A DNA stretch of 64,000 nucleotides, taken from assembly GCF_001286805.1 (NCBI RefSeq), contig NZ_CXYV01000001.1, forward strand, positions 62,001 to 126,000. The letters are read 5' to 3'. The position numbers and the translations under genes were made by a program. The notes beneath the pieces were generated by a model. It ran no database searches. It had not been told where the DNA came from and saw only the letters and a list, made by a program, of their open reading frames with translations. Positions 1 to 8,489 of this stretch are shown one piece after another (position 1 is the stretch's first letter; every line of letters starts with the position of its first letter). Origin of the DNA: Kallipyga gabonensis. GTDB taxonomy: Bacteria; Bacillota; Clostridia; Tissierellales; Peptoniphilaceae.

Positions 1-248
1 TACACAAGGGCGGTTTCATTAAAGAAGGTGAAAACAGCGGGAAGGAAGACCACCATGACCAGGAAGGGATAAAGCCAGTCCCATGAATGTTTCATTCCAT
101 AAAACTCGGAAGAAATAAGGATGATGGCAGGGATGGCCACCAAAAGGATGGCCATCCCACTCCCGGTATCGATAATAAAAAGGGGCAGGACGTAAAAGGC
201 CAGGATAGCAACCAATAGGTAGGGGACCATGGGCCGGAGTCTATTCAT
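1..248 (-). CDS. Partial integral membrane protein, N-terminal part
   Basis: The first 82 codons of a minus-strand gene whose 3' end lies outside the window. The visible part is very hydrophobic, with about three membrane segments (residues 7-26, 31-46 and 62-80) separated by short loops. The start ATG is preceded by a GAGG ribosome binding site about 8 bases upstream, and an ATG a little further upstream runs into a stop after four codons. I do not recognise the family. It is divergent from the Fic gene, so the 180 bases between them serve both. Confidence 0.6.
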   Translation of the reverse strand, partial: MNRLRPMVPYLLVAILAFYVLPLFIIDTGSGMAILLVAIPAIILISSEFYGMKHSWDWLYPFLVMVVFLPAVFTFFNETALV

Positions 249-354
249 GAGCAATACCTCATCTTTCTTTCATCTCGTCGTATATCTTTCACTGTTTCTT
301 TATTTTATCATTCCTTGTCCTGGAAACCCTTTTTTAGAGAAGAATACAGAAATC

Positions 355-418
355 ATCTTTACTTCGATATGCAAAAATCTTTACTTACATGGATTTTTTT
401 GAGAAAATAAGTAAAGAT
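355..418. promoter_or_regulatory. Candidate operator with three copies of ATCTTTACTT upstream of the Fic gene
   Basis: ATCTTTACTT occurs at 355-364 and again, extended by one base, at 377-387, which is 22 bp or about two helical turns later. The exact reverse complement of the 11-base form lies at 408-418, just before the ribosome binding site. The second and third copies form a perfect 11-bp inverted repeat around a 20-bp spacer. Because the downstream protein begins with a helix-turn-helix, autoregulation is a reasonable inference. Confidence 0.55.
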
Positions 419-431
419 CAGGAGGCATAAC

Positions 432-1343
432 ATGTATAACTACGATGGTTTATATGAATTATTAAAGCAGAGGAACTTGAACAAGTCCGACCTTGTCGAC
501 CTGCTTCATATGTCCTCACGGACCATTGCCAAGATTTCAAAAGCGGAGCCGCTTTCTCCCTTTGTCATAAAGAAGTTAACCCACTTTTTCTCCTGCGATG
601 AAAGTGATATTTATACTATAGTTGCCGATAACCCCCTCCTTCAGCAACTCAAGGAAGAAAAAGACTACAAGATTTCCGGCGGATTCTACCACGAGCTTCA
701 AATACGCATGACCTACAATTCGAACCATATCGAAGGAAGCACGTTAAGCGAAGAACAAACGAGAAGGATCTTTGAGACAAGTACCCTTGACGGTGGCGAT
801 GGCCTTCCTGTGGATGATATCATCGAAACGGTGAATCACTTCAGGGCCATTGATTACTGTATTGATATGGCCGAAGAACCCTTGACAGAAGAAATCATCA
901 AAAAACTCCACTATCTTGTAAAGCGAGGAACAAAAGATGAGACCCTGTCCTGGTTTCGGGTTGGGGAGTATAAAAGTCGCCCAAATGTTGTTAGAGGAAT
1001 GGAAACATCCTCCCCTGAGAATGTTGCTTCCGATATGAAAGCCCTACTGGCGGCATACCATAAAAAGAAAAAAATCTCCTTGGAAGAGATCATTGATTTT
1101 CATTTTCGATTCGAACGCATCCATCCCTTTCAGGATGGGAATGGCCGTGTTGGTCGGCTGATTGCCTTTAAGGAATGCCTCCACCATAAGCTGGTCCCCC
1201 TTATCATCGAGGACCGAAAAAAATACTTCTATTGTCGTGGTTTGCGAGAATACCTGACCGATCCCGGATACCTGGTCGGCACCTGTTATGATGGGCAAGA
1301 TACCGTAAGAGGCATGCTTGAACTTTTTGATATTAAGAATTAA
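432..1343 (+). CDS. Fic family AMP-transferase-like protein with N-terminal helix-turn-helix
   Basis: 303 residues. Residues 1-65 look like a Cro/C1-type helix-turn-helix. The Fic core carries the full active-site loop HPFQDGNGRVGR at 231-242, with catalytic His231 and the Gly/Asn/Arg residues that bind the nucleotide phosphates. Residues 97-102 (SNHIEG) fit the S/T-x-x-x-E-G/N inhibitory-helix motif, which places an autoinhibitory segment in front of the catalytic domain. Fic proteins usually move AMP from ATP onto hydroxyl side chains. No small antitoxin gene is adjacent, which agrees with the built-in inhibitor. AGGAGG lies at 420-425. The gene is monocistronic, with a repeat-rich upstream region and a terminator behind. 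The target is unknown. Confidence 0.9.
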   Translation: MYNYDGLYELLKQRNLNKSDLVDLLHMSSRTIAKISKAEPLSPFVIKKLTHFFSCDESDIYTIVADNPLLQQLKEEKDYKISGGFYHELQIRMTYNSNHIEGSTLSEEQTRRIFETSTLDGGDGLPVDDIIETVNHFRAIDYCIDMAEEPLTEEIIKKLHYLVKRGTKDETLSWFRVGEYKSRPNVVRGMETSSPENVASDMKALLAAYHKKKKISLEEIIDFHFRFERIHPFQDGNGRVGRLIAFKECLHHKLVPLIIEDRKKYFYCRGLREYLTDPGYLVGTCYDGQDTVRGMLELFDIKN

Positions 1344-1356
1344 ATTTGACCTATAA

Positions 1357-1402
1357 AATCCCCCCAAACCGGCCATTCGCCAATTTGGGGGATTCTATTT
1401 TT
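1357..1402. terminator. Bidirectional terminator between the Fic gene and the CruF-like gene
   Basis: The hairpin arms AATCCCCCCAAA (1357-1368) and TTTGGGGGATT (1384-1394) are followed on the plus strand by TCTATTTTTC. The hairpin lies between two convergent genes and can serve both. Confidence 0.8.
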
Positions 1403-1424
1403 CAAGTTTCTTCCCTTAGCCCAC

Positions 1425-2375
1425 TCACTCCCCTTTCACCTGGACCAAGCTCAGGGCTATGGTAAAAGCCCAGAGGCAGAGGACAAAAACTCCATAGAGG
1501 GGCCGGGCGGCAAAAATACCCAGGGAGGTCAGGGCCAAGAAGCAGTAGCCATAGAGAGCCAGCCAAAAGAGGATGAGGACCTTGTCCTTTTTCCCCTTCC
1601 AGGAGATCTTGTGGGCTTGGTCTTTTAGGATGACCAGGATCTTCCCCAGAATGGCCAGCCAAAGGGCCACAAAGGCGAGAAAGCTGGTCCATTCGTCGGA
1701 AATCCCGTCCAAATAGAGGGCGATCGCTGAGGCCAGGGCTACAAAAATAACCGCTCCCCATCCGATGAGGACCACCCGGAGGGCCATCATGAGGATTCTT
1801 TGCCATCCCGGCCGACCGGTTTCCCCTCCTCCATGAGCCCCTAGGGCTTTTTTCTTTAGGCGGTCCTCATGGCGGAGGGTCAGGTAGATGAGGGCCGGCG
1901 TTTCGAAGAGGTAGCCCAGGAAGTTGACCCAGATGATGCTCATCCACATGTGGTGGTCGATGTTCAGGTTGATGGGCCGACCGTCCCAGACCCAGAAGCC
2001 GCCACTGAGGCGGATGGCCGCAACATCCAGGAGGAAGTCCATGGAGACGACCAGCCAGCCGGAGATGAGGGCCGTTGTCAGCTGGCTCCCATTGAATTTT
2101 TCAGCAATCCGGAGGGCGCATACCGCTACCCCGCCCCACATGAGGCCCCCAAAGAAGGGAAATTGGTAGGGCGGGATGCCGATGGTGAGGTAGTAGAGGT
2201 CGCTGTAGTGGTAGATGTCCGTCAGGCGGACGGCGCCCAGCTCCAGGGTAAAGCCGGCCAGGGCGCCGGATAAAAAGACCTGGAGTTCCTTCCAATTCCT
2301 TGCTTTGATGATGTCCACAAGAAGGATGGCGGTCAGGGCGTAACAAAGAAGTTCAAAGGCATTGATCCAGTTCAT
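1425..2375 (-). CDS. Polytopic membrane protein, carotenoid-biosynthesis (CruF/DUF422)-like
   Basis: 316 residues with about eight or nine hydrophobic helices and a short charged loop around residues 175-190. The central stretch GGFWVWDGRPINLN followed by a Trp-rich helix (IIWVNFLGYLF) resembles the W-x-W...G.P..N pattern of the CruF/DUF422 membrane family, but the match is from memory and no catalytic residue is established for it. GGGAG sits 7 bases before the ATG. The gene lies downstream of the alanine symporter gene, separated by a terminator, and converges on the Fic gene. There are no other carotenoid genes nearby, so a pigment role should not be assumed. Confidence 0.5.
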   Translation of the reverse strand: MNWINAFELLCYALTAILLVDIIKARNWKELQVFLSGALAGFTLELGAVRLTDIYHYSDLYYLTIGIPPYQFPFFGGLMWGGVAVCALRIAEKFNGSQLTTALISGWLVVSMDFLLDVAAIRLSGGFWVWDGRPINLNIDHHMWMSIIWVNFLGYLFETPALIYLTLRHEDRLKKKALGAHGGGETGRPGWQRILMMALRVVLIGWGAVIFVALASAIALYLDGISDEWTSFLAFVALWLAILGKILVILKDQAHKISWKGKKDKVLILFWLALYGYCFLALTSLGIFAARPLYGVFVLCLWAFTIALSLVQVKGE

Positions 2376-2407
2376 TTGTCAGCTCCCGGGGTTAAATAGG
2401 GTTCGCG

Positions 2408-2438
2408 ATAAAAAAGGAGAGGGGTGTCCCCCCTCTCC
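2408..2438 (-). terminator. Terminator downstream of the alanine/glycine symporter gene
   Basis: On the minus strand GGAGAGGGG and CCCCTCTCC pair (plus-strand arms 2416-2424 and 2430-2438) and are followed by TTTTTTATC. It separates the symporter transcript from the next minus-strand gene. Confidence 0.85.
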
Positions 2439-2451
2439 GCTCGATGAAATA

Positions 2452-3816
2452 TTAAAGGTCGATGGACTTCCTGGCTCCAGCCTTGACGACGACGCCGGAT
2501 AGGGCGAGGAGGGCCAGGAGGTTGGGAACGACCATGAGGCCGTTGAAGAGGTCGGCCAGGTTCCAAACCAGATCCACCTTGAGGGTGGAGCCAATAACGA
2601 TGCAGATGACGACCAGAAGGGCGAAGGGCTTGCGGGCACCCAGGCCGAAGAGGTACTTGATGTTCTGCTCCGCAAAGAAGTACCAGGAAATGATGGTGGA
2701 GAAGGCGAAGAAAAGAAGGGTGACGGCTATAAAGGCAGGGCCGGCCTTCTCTCCGATGGCCCCCGAAAAAGCATGCTGGGCCACGGTCACACCGGTGATC
2801 CCCTGGGCGATCATGTCGGGAAGGATCCCGGAGGATAGGATGACCAAGGCGGTCATGGTCAGGACGATAAAGGTGTCGAAGAAGACCCCGATGATGGCCA
2901 CTTCGCCCTGGTCCGTTGGACGGTCAACTTTGGCGATGGCGTGGGCGTGGGGGGTGGACCCCATACCGGCCTCATTGGAGAAGAGGCCGCGGGCGACACC
3001 GTAGCGCATGGCTTGGGTGATGGCGATTCCGATCACGCCTCCGGTCACCGCATAGGGAGTGAAGGCGTAGGTGAAGATGGACCCGATGGCGGGAAGGAGG
3101 TTGTCTCTAAAGAGGATGAGGCAGAGGGTTCCGCCAACCAGGTAGAGAACGGCCATGATGGGGACGATTTTCTCCGTAAAGGCGGCAATCCGGGAGATCC
3201 CCCCAATGAAGATAAAGGCGGCAATAAGAGCAACAATAACGCCTACAGCCAGTTTGGGTATGCCAAAGGCCTGGTAGAAGGCATCCGAGATGGAGTTGGA
3301 CTGGACGATATTCCCCATGAGGCCCAGGGCAAGGATAATGAGGATGGAGAAGGCGGCAGAAAGCACCTTGCCCAGCTTCCCTCGGAAGGCCTTCGTTATG
3401 TAGTAGACCGGTCCACCGATCACGGCCCCGGATTCGTCCTTGGTCTTGGTGATTTGGGCCAAGGTGGCCTCGGAATAGATGGTGGCCATGCCGAAGAAGG
3501 CGGCAACCCACATCCAGAAGATAGCGCCGGGGCCTCCGGAGACCAGGGCGGTCACGCAGCCCACGATATTTCCCGTCCCGACCTGGGCAGAGATGGCGGT
3601 GGCCAGGGCCTGGAAGGAAGACATGCCCTCTTCCCCGGCTTGGGCACCGAAGAACTTCAATCCACCGAAGACATGGCGCCAACCGGACCCGAAGCGACGG
3701 ATTTGGACGAAGCCGGTCCGAATGGAGAAGAAAACTCCGGATCCAACCAGAAGGAACATGAGCACGAGCCATACATAGTCATCAATCAAAACGACAATAT
3801 CATTGAACTTATCCAT
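2452..3816 (-). CDS. Alanine/glycine:cation symporter (AGCS family)
   Basis: 454 residues with about ten or eleven membrane helices. Family hallmarks visible are the SAQVGTGNIVG segment near residue 95, the SGGPGAIFWMW stretch that follows it, and FSNEAGMGSTPHAHA near residue 275, typical of AGCS (AlsT/DagA-like) carriers that import small neutral amino acids with Na+ or H+. GGAG lies about 7 bases before the ATG. The DUF4298 gene is 59 bp upstream on the same strand and may be co-transcribed. The length is normal for the family. Confidence 0.92.
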   Translation of the reverse strand: MDKFNDIVVLIDDYVWLVLMFLLVGSGVFFSIRTGFVQIRRFGSGWRHVFGGLKFFGAQAGEEGMSSFQALATAISAQVGTGNIVGCVTALVSGGPGAIFWMWVAAFFGMATIYSEATLAQITKTKDESGAVIGGPVYYITKAFRGKLGKVLSAAFSILIILALGLMGNIVQSNSISDAFYQAFGIPKLAVGVIVALIAAFIFIGGISRIAAFTEKIVPIMAVLYLVGGTLCLILFRDNLLPAIGSIFTYAFTPYAVTGGVIGIAITQAMRYGVARGLFSNEAGMGSTPHAHAIAKVDRPTDQGEVAIIGVFFDTFIVLTMTALVILSSGILPDMIAQGITGVTVAQHAFSGAIGEKAGPAFIAVTLLFFAFSTIISWYFFAEQNIKYLFGLGARKPFALLVVICIVIGSTLKVDLVWNLADLFNGLMVVPNLLALLALSGVVVKAGARKSIDL

Positions 3817-3875
3817 AAATCACTCCAAAGAGTTTTTCGTAGCAAGAGCTAGGCAAGAAAGAGCTTACACTTGCT

Positions 3876-4184
3876 TTAATAGCGGCGGACCAGCTTGCAG
3901 GAGAGTTCCAGAAACTCGGCCAGGATTTCCTGGTTGTCTCCAAAAAGGTCCCAGAGTCCATCTTCCGAGAGGACCCCGCAAAAGACATCCTCGGGGACCT
4001 TGCCTTGGTCATAGGCGGCCAGGTCATCCTGGTATTCCTGTGACCCATAGTAGTGGTCCAGGTCCTTGTAGTTTTCCTCAAAGGAATCCCCAAATTTTTC
4101 CAAAAGTTCTAAAAGCTGGTTGGTCACCTCCTGGTGACGGTTCATTTTGTCCTCCATCATTTTTATGCGTTCTACTGAATCCAT
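3876..4184 (-). CDS. DUF4298 family small acidic protein
   Basis: 102 residues, acidic, helical and without membrane segments. The pattern fits the DUF4298 family: an N-terminal ERIKMME coiled-coil-like helix, then YYGSQEYQDD, then GVLSEDGLWDLFGDN. No function is established for that family. It lies just upstream of the AGCS symporter gene on the same strand, which is its only contextual clue. The start ATG follows AAAGGAG (on the minus strand) at suitable spacing. Confidence 0.75.
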   Translation of the reverse strand: MDSVERIKMMEDKMNRHQEVTNQLLELLEKFGDSFEENYKDLDHYYGSQEYQDDLAAYDQGKVPEDVFCGVLSEDGLWDLFGDNQEILAEFLELSCKLVRRY

Positions 4185-4268
4185 ATCCGACTCCTTTCAA
4201 GGCCAACTAAATAAGATACTTCTCATTTTACCTTATTCCGTCCAAAAATGCCCAAAATTTGACGAAAA

Positions 4269-5918
4269 TTAGTCTTTAAGGAGCTTGGGTGCCAGGAAAT
4301 AGATGGAAAAGCTGGCTAAAAGAAGGAAGGTGGTCAGGATGACGATGGAGACCAGGCCGAATGTCCGGGCAGAAATAACCCCGGGCAGGTTGGGAAAGAC
4401 GAAGAAGACCAGGACATAGAGAAGGAGGGAAAAGATGGGCTTGAGGAAGCCCAAATGGGATCCCTTGCGGTGGGGTTGGAAGACGTAGTAGGTGAAAAAG
4501 GGATAGATGGTGAAAAAAGCTCCCCAAAGGAGGGTGATCATGAGAACGGGGGCCAGAGGGAAAACGGGGCCAACCTTCAACCGGAGGCCAATTTCCAGAG
4601 TGGCCATAACCAGGACCGGGAGGAGGTTCATCAGGGCGGTGGACCGGAGGCGGTAGAAGAAGACACGAAGAAGGACATCCCCCTCCTTATAGAAGCCATA
4701 GTGATTGAGGGGCCGGTCCCACTCCTTGTAGATCAGGTCGGTCAACTGACCATGGTTAAAAATCATGTAGGAGACGAAGGGGAGGAAGAAAGGGATAATG
4801 TCCGCAAATTCTCCCAAGACCCCTAGATCCATCCGAAGGACCAGGAAGCCCCCAAGAAGACCTAAAACCCCTGATTTGATGAGGACTGGACGGAGGAGCT
4901 TTTTTCGAAAGCGGTGGAAAAAAAGACGGTTGATGTAGGCATAGCCGGTGACCCCGGATCCGACCGGGAGGGTTCCCTCCGCCTCTTTAGTTCTCAGACT
5001 GACCCGGACTTTTTTCTCCGTGATCTCTTCCACCTGTTTGTCCAAGTCGGAAGAAGCCTGACGGATCGTCTCTACCAGATCTGCATGGGACCTGGGACGG
5101 AAGGCCTGACGAAAGGTAAGAAGGCAGGCCGGGAGAGAGAGGATGAGGGTCCAGGGAAGGAGGCCTGCCCAGTCGACATCAAATAGAGAGGTGGCCAGCA
5201 AAATAAGTAATAGAAAAAGGAGGTAGACGGCCCAGAAGCATTTGTAGGAGGTGAAAGACTTGCCCGTTCTTTCAAAAAAGGCCACCATGGGCTCTTCCAG
5301 GGCAAGCTGAAAAAGGGAAATGGTCAGTCCGATCAAAAAACCTTCCCCTAAAGTAAATCCCGGGAAAAAGTGGCCTAAGAGGGCAAAAAAGAGGCTGCGG
5401 TAAAAGAGATTATAAAGAGGACGAATCCGAGTGTATTCCGGATAGAGGACCTCCATCCGGTCCCGGTAGATGTCCAGGTAATTCGGAAAAGTACGGAAGG
5501 CATTCACCAGGACCGAATCCAGGATGGCGATCACCCCATAAGCCAAAAGAACCAGGCCGGCTTTATTCGAAGCAGGAATGGTTTCCCCGGTCAGGGCCAG
5601 GGGCAGGCCGGTTTCGCCCAAAAGACGAAAAAGAGGGTCGCCGAACTGAGCGAACAGCATGCTGACAATAACAAGGGCGATCAGGGTCCCGACCATGAAT
5701 TTCAGGCCGGCAAATAGAGGATTAAGAACGATGAAGGCTTTTTTCAAGCCATAGAATTCATAAGAGGAACCCAGGCGAGGTCCGATGAAGGGGATCTTCC
5801 TCATGAGGTGGACAAAAAGATTGACATTCTCATGGGTGGATATTTTTTTGTGGGTCTTGTAGGAGGTCCAGGCAGGGCCCAGGGAAGGGACCGATTGGAC
5901 TTGGCTATTCTCCCTCAT
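4269..5918 (-). CDS. ABC transporter permease, polytopic
   Basis: About 549 residues from the chosen start, with a short hydrophilic N-terminus, then two blocks of membrane helices divided by a charged cytoplasmic segment (roughly residues 265-320). The gene overlaps the end of the upstream ATPase gene by 14 bases. The second of two close ATGs is chosen because AGGAGG lies 6 bases ahead of it. The longer frame from 6002 would sit deep inside the ATPase gene. I do not recognise a named permease family. Together with the ATPase it should form a two-gene exporter. Confidence 0.75.
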   Translation of the reverse strand: MRENSQVQSVPSLGPAWTSYKTHKKISTHENVNLFVHLMRKIPFIGPRLGSSYEFYGLKKAFIVLNPLFAGLKFMVGTLIALVIVSMLFAQFGDPLFRLLGETGLPLALTGETIPASNKAGLVLLAYGVIAILDSVLVNAFRTFPNYLDIYRDRMEVLYPEYTRIRPLYNLFYRSLFFALLGHFFPGFTLGEGFLIGLTISLFQLALEEPMVAFFERTGKSFTSYKCFWAVYLLFLLLILLATSLFDVDWAGLLPWTLILSLPACLLTFRQAFRPRSHADLVETIRQASSDLDKQVEEITEKKVRVSLRTKEAEGTLPVGSGVTGYAYINRLFFHRFRKKLLRPVLIKSGVLGLLGGFLVLRMDLGVLGEFADIIPFFLPFVSYMIFNHGQLTDLIYKEWDRPLNHYGFYKEGDVLLRVFFYRLRSTALMNLLPVLVMATLEIGLRLKVGPVFPLAPVLMITLLWGAFFTIYPFFTYYVFQPHRKGSHLGFLKPIFSLLLYVLVFFVFPNLPGVISARTFGLVSIVILTTFLLLASFSIYFLAPKLLKD

Positions 5919-6630
5919 GGCCATCCTCCTGACTTTCCTCCTGAAGAAGGGCAATGATCTTGTCTTCAAAGCCTTCCTCCCGAGCCATCTTTTCCTCCAC
6001 ATCGTGGAGGTTTTTTCCGTGAAGGAGGATGATCCGGTCGCAAAGGTCTTGGGCCAGCTGGAGGATATGGGTGGAGAAGATGATGATGTGGTCCTCTTTG
6101 ATGGACCGGATGATCTTCTTCATTTCCAGCTGGACCACGACGTCCAAGGAAGTCAGGGGCTCATCCATGAGGATGATTTTGGGGCGGAGGATGAGGAACA
6201 TGAGCATTTGGAGCTTGTTCTTCATCCCGGTTGAATAGTCCTGGATCAGGCGGAGGGCATCCGCCCGGTCCAGACTGACCTGGTCAAGATAATCTTCGAT
6301 GGAGGCCGGCTCTTGAATCCGGTCGGCGTTGGCTTCGATAAAAAATTTCAGGAACTCATAGCCGGTCAGAAATTCCGGAAGTTCCGGCTCCGCCACCATC
6401 ATAAAGACGTCGGAAGAGGTCAGAGGCCGCCTCTCCCCTCCGTCTTCCAAAAGAATCTCTCCCCCATCCCGGCGGATCTGGCCGGAGATGACGTTAAAAA
6501 GGGTGGTCTTCCCCGACCCGTTCCGTCCCAGGAGGGCGTACAGGCAGTTCCGGTCGAAGGTGTAGTTGATCTCCTCCAGGACTTCCTTGCCCGGAAAGGA
6601 CTTGCTGACTTCTTGCAAAATTAACTTCAT
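5905..6630 (-). CDS. ABC transporter ATP-binding protein
   Basis: 241 residues. Walker A is GRNGSGKTT (about 35-43), the signature is YSTGMKNKLQ (about 138-147) and Walker B is ILMDEPLTSLD (about 158-168), followed by the switch His in FSTHI. The signature has STGMK in place of LSGGQ, as in ABC-2-like exporter ATPases. The gene starts 8 bases after glmS ends and overlaps the permease gene downstream, so the order glmS-ATPase-permease is one likely transcript. The substrate is unknown. Confidence 0.88.
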   Translation of the reverse strand: MKLILQEVSKSFPGKEVLEEINYTFDRNCLYALLGRNGSGKTTLFNVISGQIRRDGGEILLEDGGERRPLTSSDVFMMVAEPELPEFLTGYEFLKFFIEANADRIQEPASIEDYLDQVSLDRADALRLIQDYSTGMKNKLQMLMFLILRPKIILMDEPLTSLDVVVQLEMKKIIRSIKEDHIIIFSTHILQLAQDLCDRIILLHGKNLHDVEEKMAREEGFEDKIIALLQEESQEDGHEGE

Positions 6631-6638
6631 GAATCTTC

Positions 6639-8474
6639 CTATTCTACAGTGACGGACTTGGCCAGGTTTCTGGGCTTATCCACATCCAGTCCACGGTTGA
6701 CAGAAATATAATAGGCCAGGAGCTGGAAGGGGATGATAGCCAGGGAAGTGACGATGTGGGGGTCAGTCTTGGGGACAGTGATACGGTAGTCGGCATCTAC
6801 TGCCTTGTCCTCTCCTTCCATGGTCAGGCCCAGGAGGAGGGCTCCCCGGGACCGGGTTTCCACCAGGTTGGACCAGGTCTTTTCCATGACCCGGGGCTGG
6901 GTCATGGACCCCACGACCAGGGTGTCCTCTTCGACCAAAGAGATGGTCCCGTGCTTGAGCTCACCGGCTGCATAGGCCTCGGAGTGGATATAGGAAATTT
7001 CCTTCATCTTGAGGGAGGCTTCCATGGCGATGGCGTAGTCGATCCCCCGGCCGATGTAGAAGATGTGCTTATCGCCCACCAGCTGGGTGGCCAGGTACTG
7101 GATATCCTCATGTTCCGCAAGGATCCGGTCCATCTGGCCCGGCAGGGCTTCCAGGGCATCCAGGATGGGCCGGACATCTTCCATCTGGCCCCTGGCCTGG
7201 GCCAGGGCTAAGCCCAGGAGATAGCAGACCACCAGCTGGGCGGAGTAGGCCTTGGTGGTGGCGACGGCGATCTCGGGACCGGCCTTAGTGTAGAGGACCC
7301 CATCGGCCTCCCGGGCAATGGAGGACCCGATCACGTTGATGATCCCCAGAGTGGGCACGCCCTGGGCCTTAGCTTCCCGGAGGGCCGCTAGGGAGTCGGC
7401 CGTCTCCCCGGACTGGGAGATGACCACAACCAGGGTCCTGTTCGTCAGGATAGGCCGGCGGTAGCGGAATTCCGAGGCCATCTCCACCCGGACGGGGACC
7501 CGGGCCCAATCTTCGATCAGGTACTGGGCCGCCATCCCCACGTGGTAGGAGGATCCGCAGGCCACGATCTGGACCTGGTCCAGGGAGGCCAGGAAGTCTG
7601 AAGTCAAATTGGATGCAGCTTCAGTCAGGTCAACCTGCCCTCCCTTGACGTAGGCATGGAGAGTGTCCCGGACAGCCCGGGGCTGCTCGAAGATTTCCTT
7701 AAGCATGAAATGGGGAAAGCCTCCCTTTTCCGCCGCCTGGGCATCCCAGTCGATATGGACCGGGTCCTTATGGATTTCCTCCTCATAGACGTTGTAGAAG
7801 CGGATCTCCCCTTTTCTTAAGAGGCAGATTTCCATATCGTCGATATAGTAGACTTCCCGAGAATGGCTGAGGATGGCCGGGACGTCGGAGCCCAGGTAGG
7901 CTCCGTCTTCCGCCTGGGCCACCACCATGGGGGAGTCCTTCCGGGCGGCATAGATCTCCCCCGGCCGATCGGAGAAGAGGAGGGCCAGGGCATAGCTTCC
8001 CTGCATGAGGAGCATGGCCTTGGCGAGGACATGGAGGGGCCCCTGTTTTTCCTCATGGAGGAGGGAGTGGACCAGCTTGATGGCGACCTCGGTGTCGGTC
8101 TGGGATTCAAATGTGTAGCCCTTGCCCTCCAACATGGTCTTGAGCTCCTGGTAGTTTTCGATGATCCCATTGTGGACCCCGACTACCTGGCCGTCCCCCG
8201 AGCTGTGGGGGTGGGCATTGACCTCATCCGGGCTCCCATGAGTCGCCCATCGGGTATGTCCGATCCCTGTAAATCCCGGCAGAAGGGTTCCGCCCCGGGT
8301 CTGGTCAACAAGGGCTTGGACCCGGCCAACGGTCTTGGCGGTCTGGATCTTTCCGTCCTCCCCTTCGACCGCTATCCCCACGGAATCATATCCGCGATAT
8401 TCCAATTTTTTCAGTCCATCCAGAAGGATGGGGCCGACTTGATTCTTTCCGGTGTACGCAACAATCCCACACAT
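6639..8474 (-). CDS. glmS: Glutamine--fructose-6-phosphate aminotransferase (isomerizing)
   Basis: 611 residues, the usual length. It makes glucosamine-6-phosphate from fructose-6-phosphate and glutamine, the first step towards UDP-GlcNAc and peptidoglycan. The N-terminus MCGIVAYTG places the catalytic Cys at position 2 after Met removal. The glutaminase half includes GHTRWATHG and is followed by two SIS sugar-isomerase domains (CGSSYHVG, SQSGETADS) and the C-terminal DKPRNLAKSVTVE. The 150 bases upstream of the gene hold the YcxB-like gene end, with no glmS ribozyme architecture that I could recognise. It leads an operon with an ABC exporter pair. Confidence 0.97.
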   Translation of the reverse strand: MCGIVAYTGKNQVGPILLDGLKKLEYRGYDSVGIAVEGEDGKIQTAKTVGRVQALVDQTRGGTLLPGFTGIGHTRWATHGSPDEVNAHPHSSGDGQVVGVHNGIIENYQELKTMLEGKGYTFESQTDTEVAIKLVHSLLHEEKQGPLHVLAKAMLLMQGSYALALLFSDRPGEIYAARKDSPMVVAQAEDGAYLGSDVPAILSHSREVYYIDDMEICLLRKGEIRFYNVYEEEIHKDPVHIDWDAQAAEKGGFPHFMLKEIFEQPRAVRDTLHAYVKGGQVDLTEAASNLTSDFLASLDQVQIVACGSSYHVGMAAQYLIEDWARVPVRVEMASEFRYRRPILTNRTLVVVISQSGETADSLAALREAKAQGVPTLGIINVIGSSIAREADGVLYTKAGPEIAVATTKAYSAQLVVCYLLGLALAQARGQMEDVRPILDALEALPGQMDRILAEHEDIQYLATQLVGDKHIFYIGRGIDYAIAMEASLKMKEISYIHSEAYAAGELKHGTISLVEEDTLVVGSMTQPRVMEKTWSNLVETRSRGALLLGLTMEGEDKAVDADYRITVPKTDPHIVTSLAIIPFQLLAYYISVNRGLDVDKPRNLAKSVTVE

Positions 8475-8489
8475 AGGCGATGGGCCTCC

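Noticed and set aside
2941-3852. 303-codon plus-strand frame
   Set aside because: It lies wholly opposite the AGCS symporter, is Gly/Asp-rich in the manner of antisense translation, and has no ribosome binding site.
4123-4140. 18-bp identity with 23915-23932 (GTCACCTCCTGGTGACGG)
   Set aside because: Both copies encode the same short RHQEVT stretch in unrelated proteins, in the DUF4298 gene and the PP2C gene, so chance similarity of codons is the simplest reading.
6639-8474. Overlapping frames on the other strand of glmS
   Set aside because: They mirror the coding strand composition of glmS and show no motifs.
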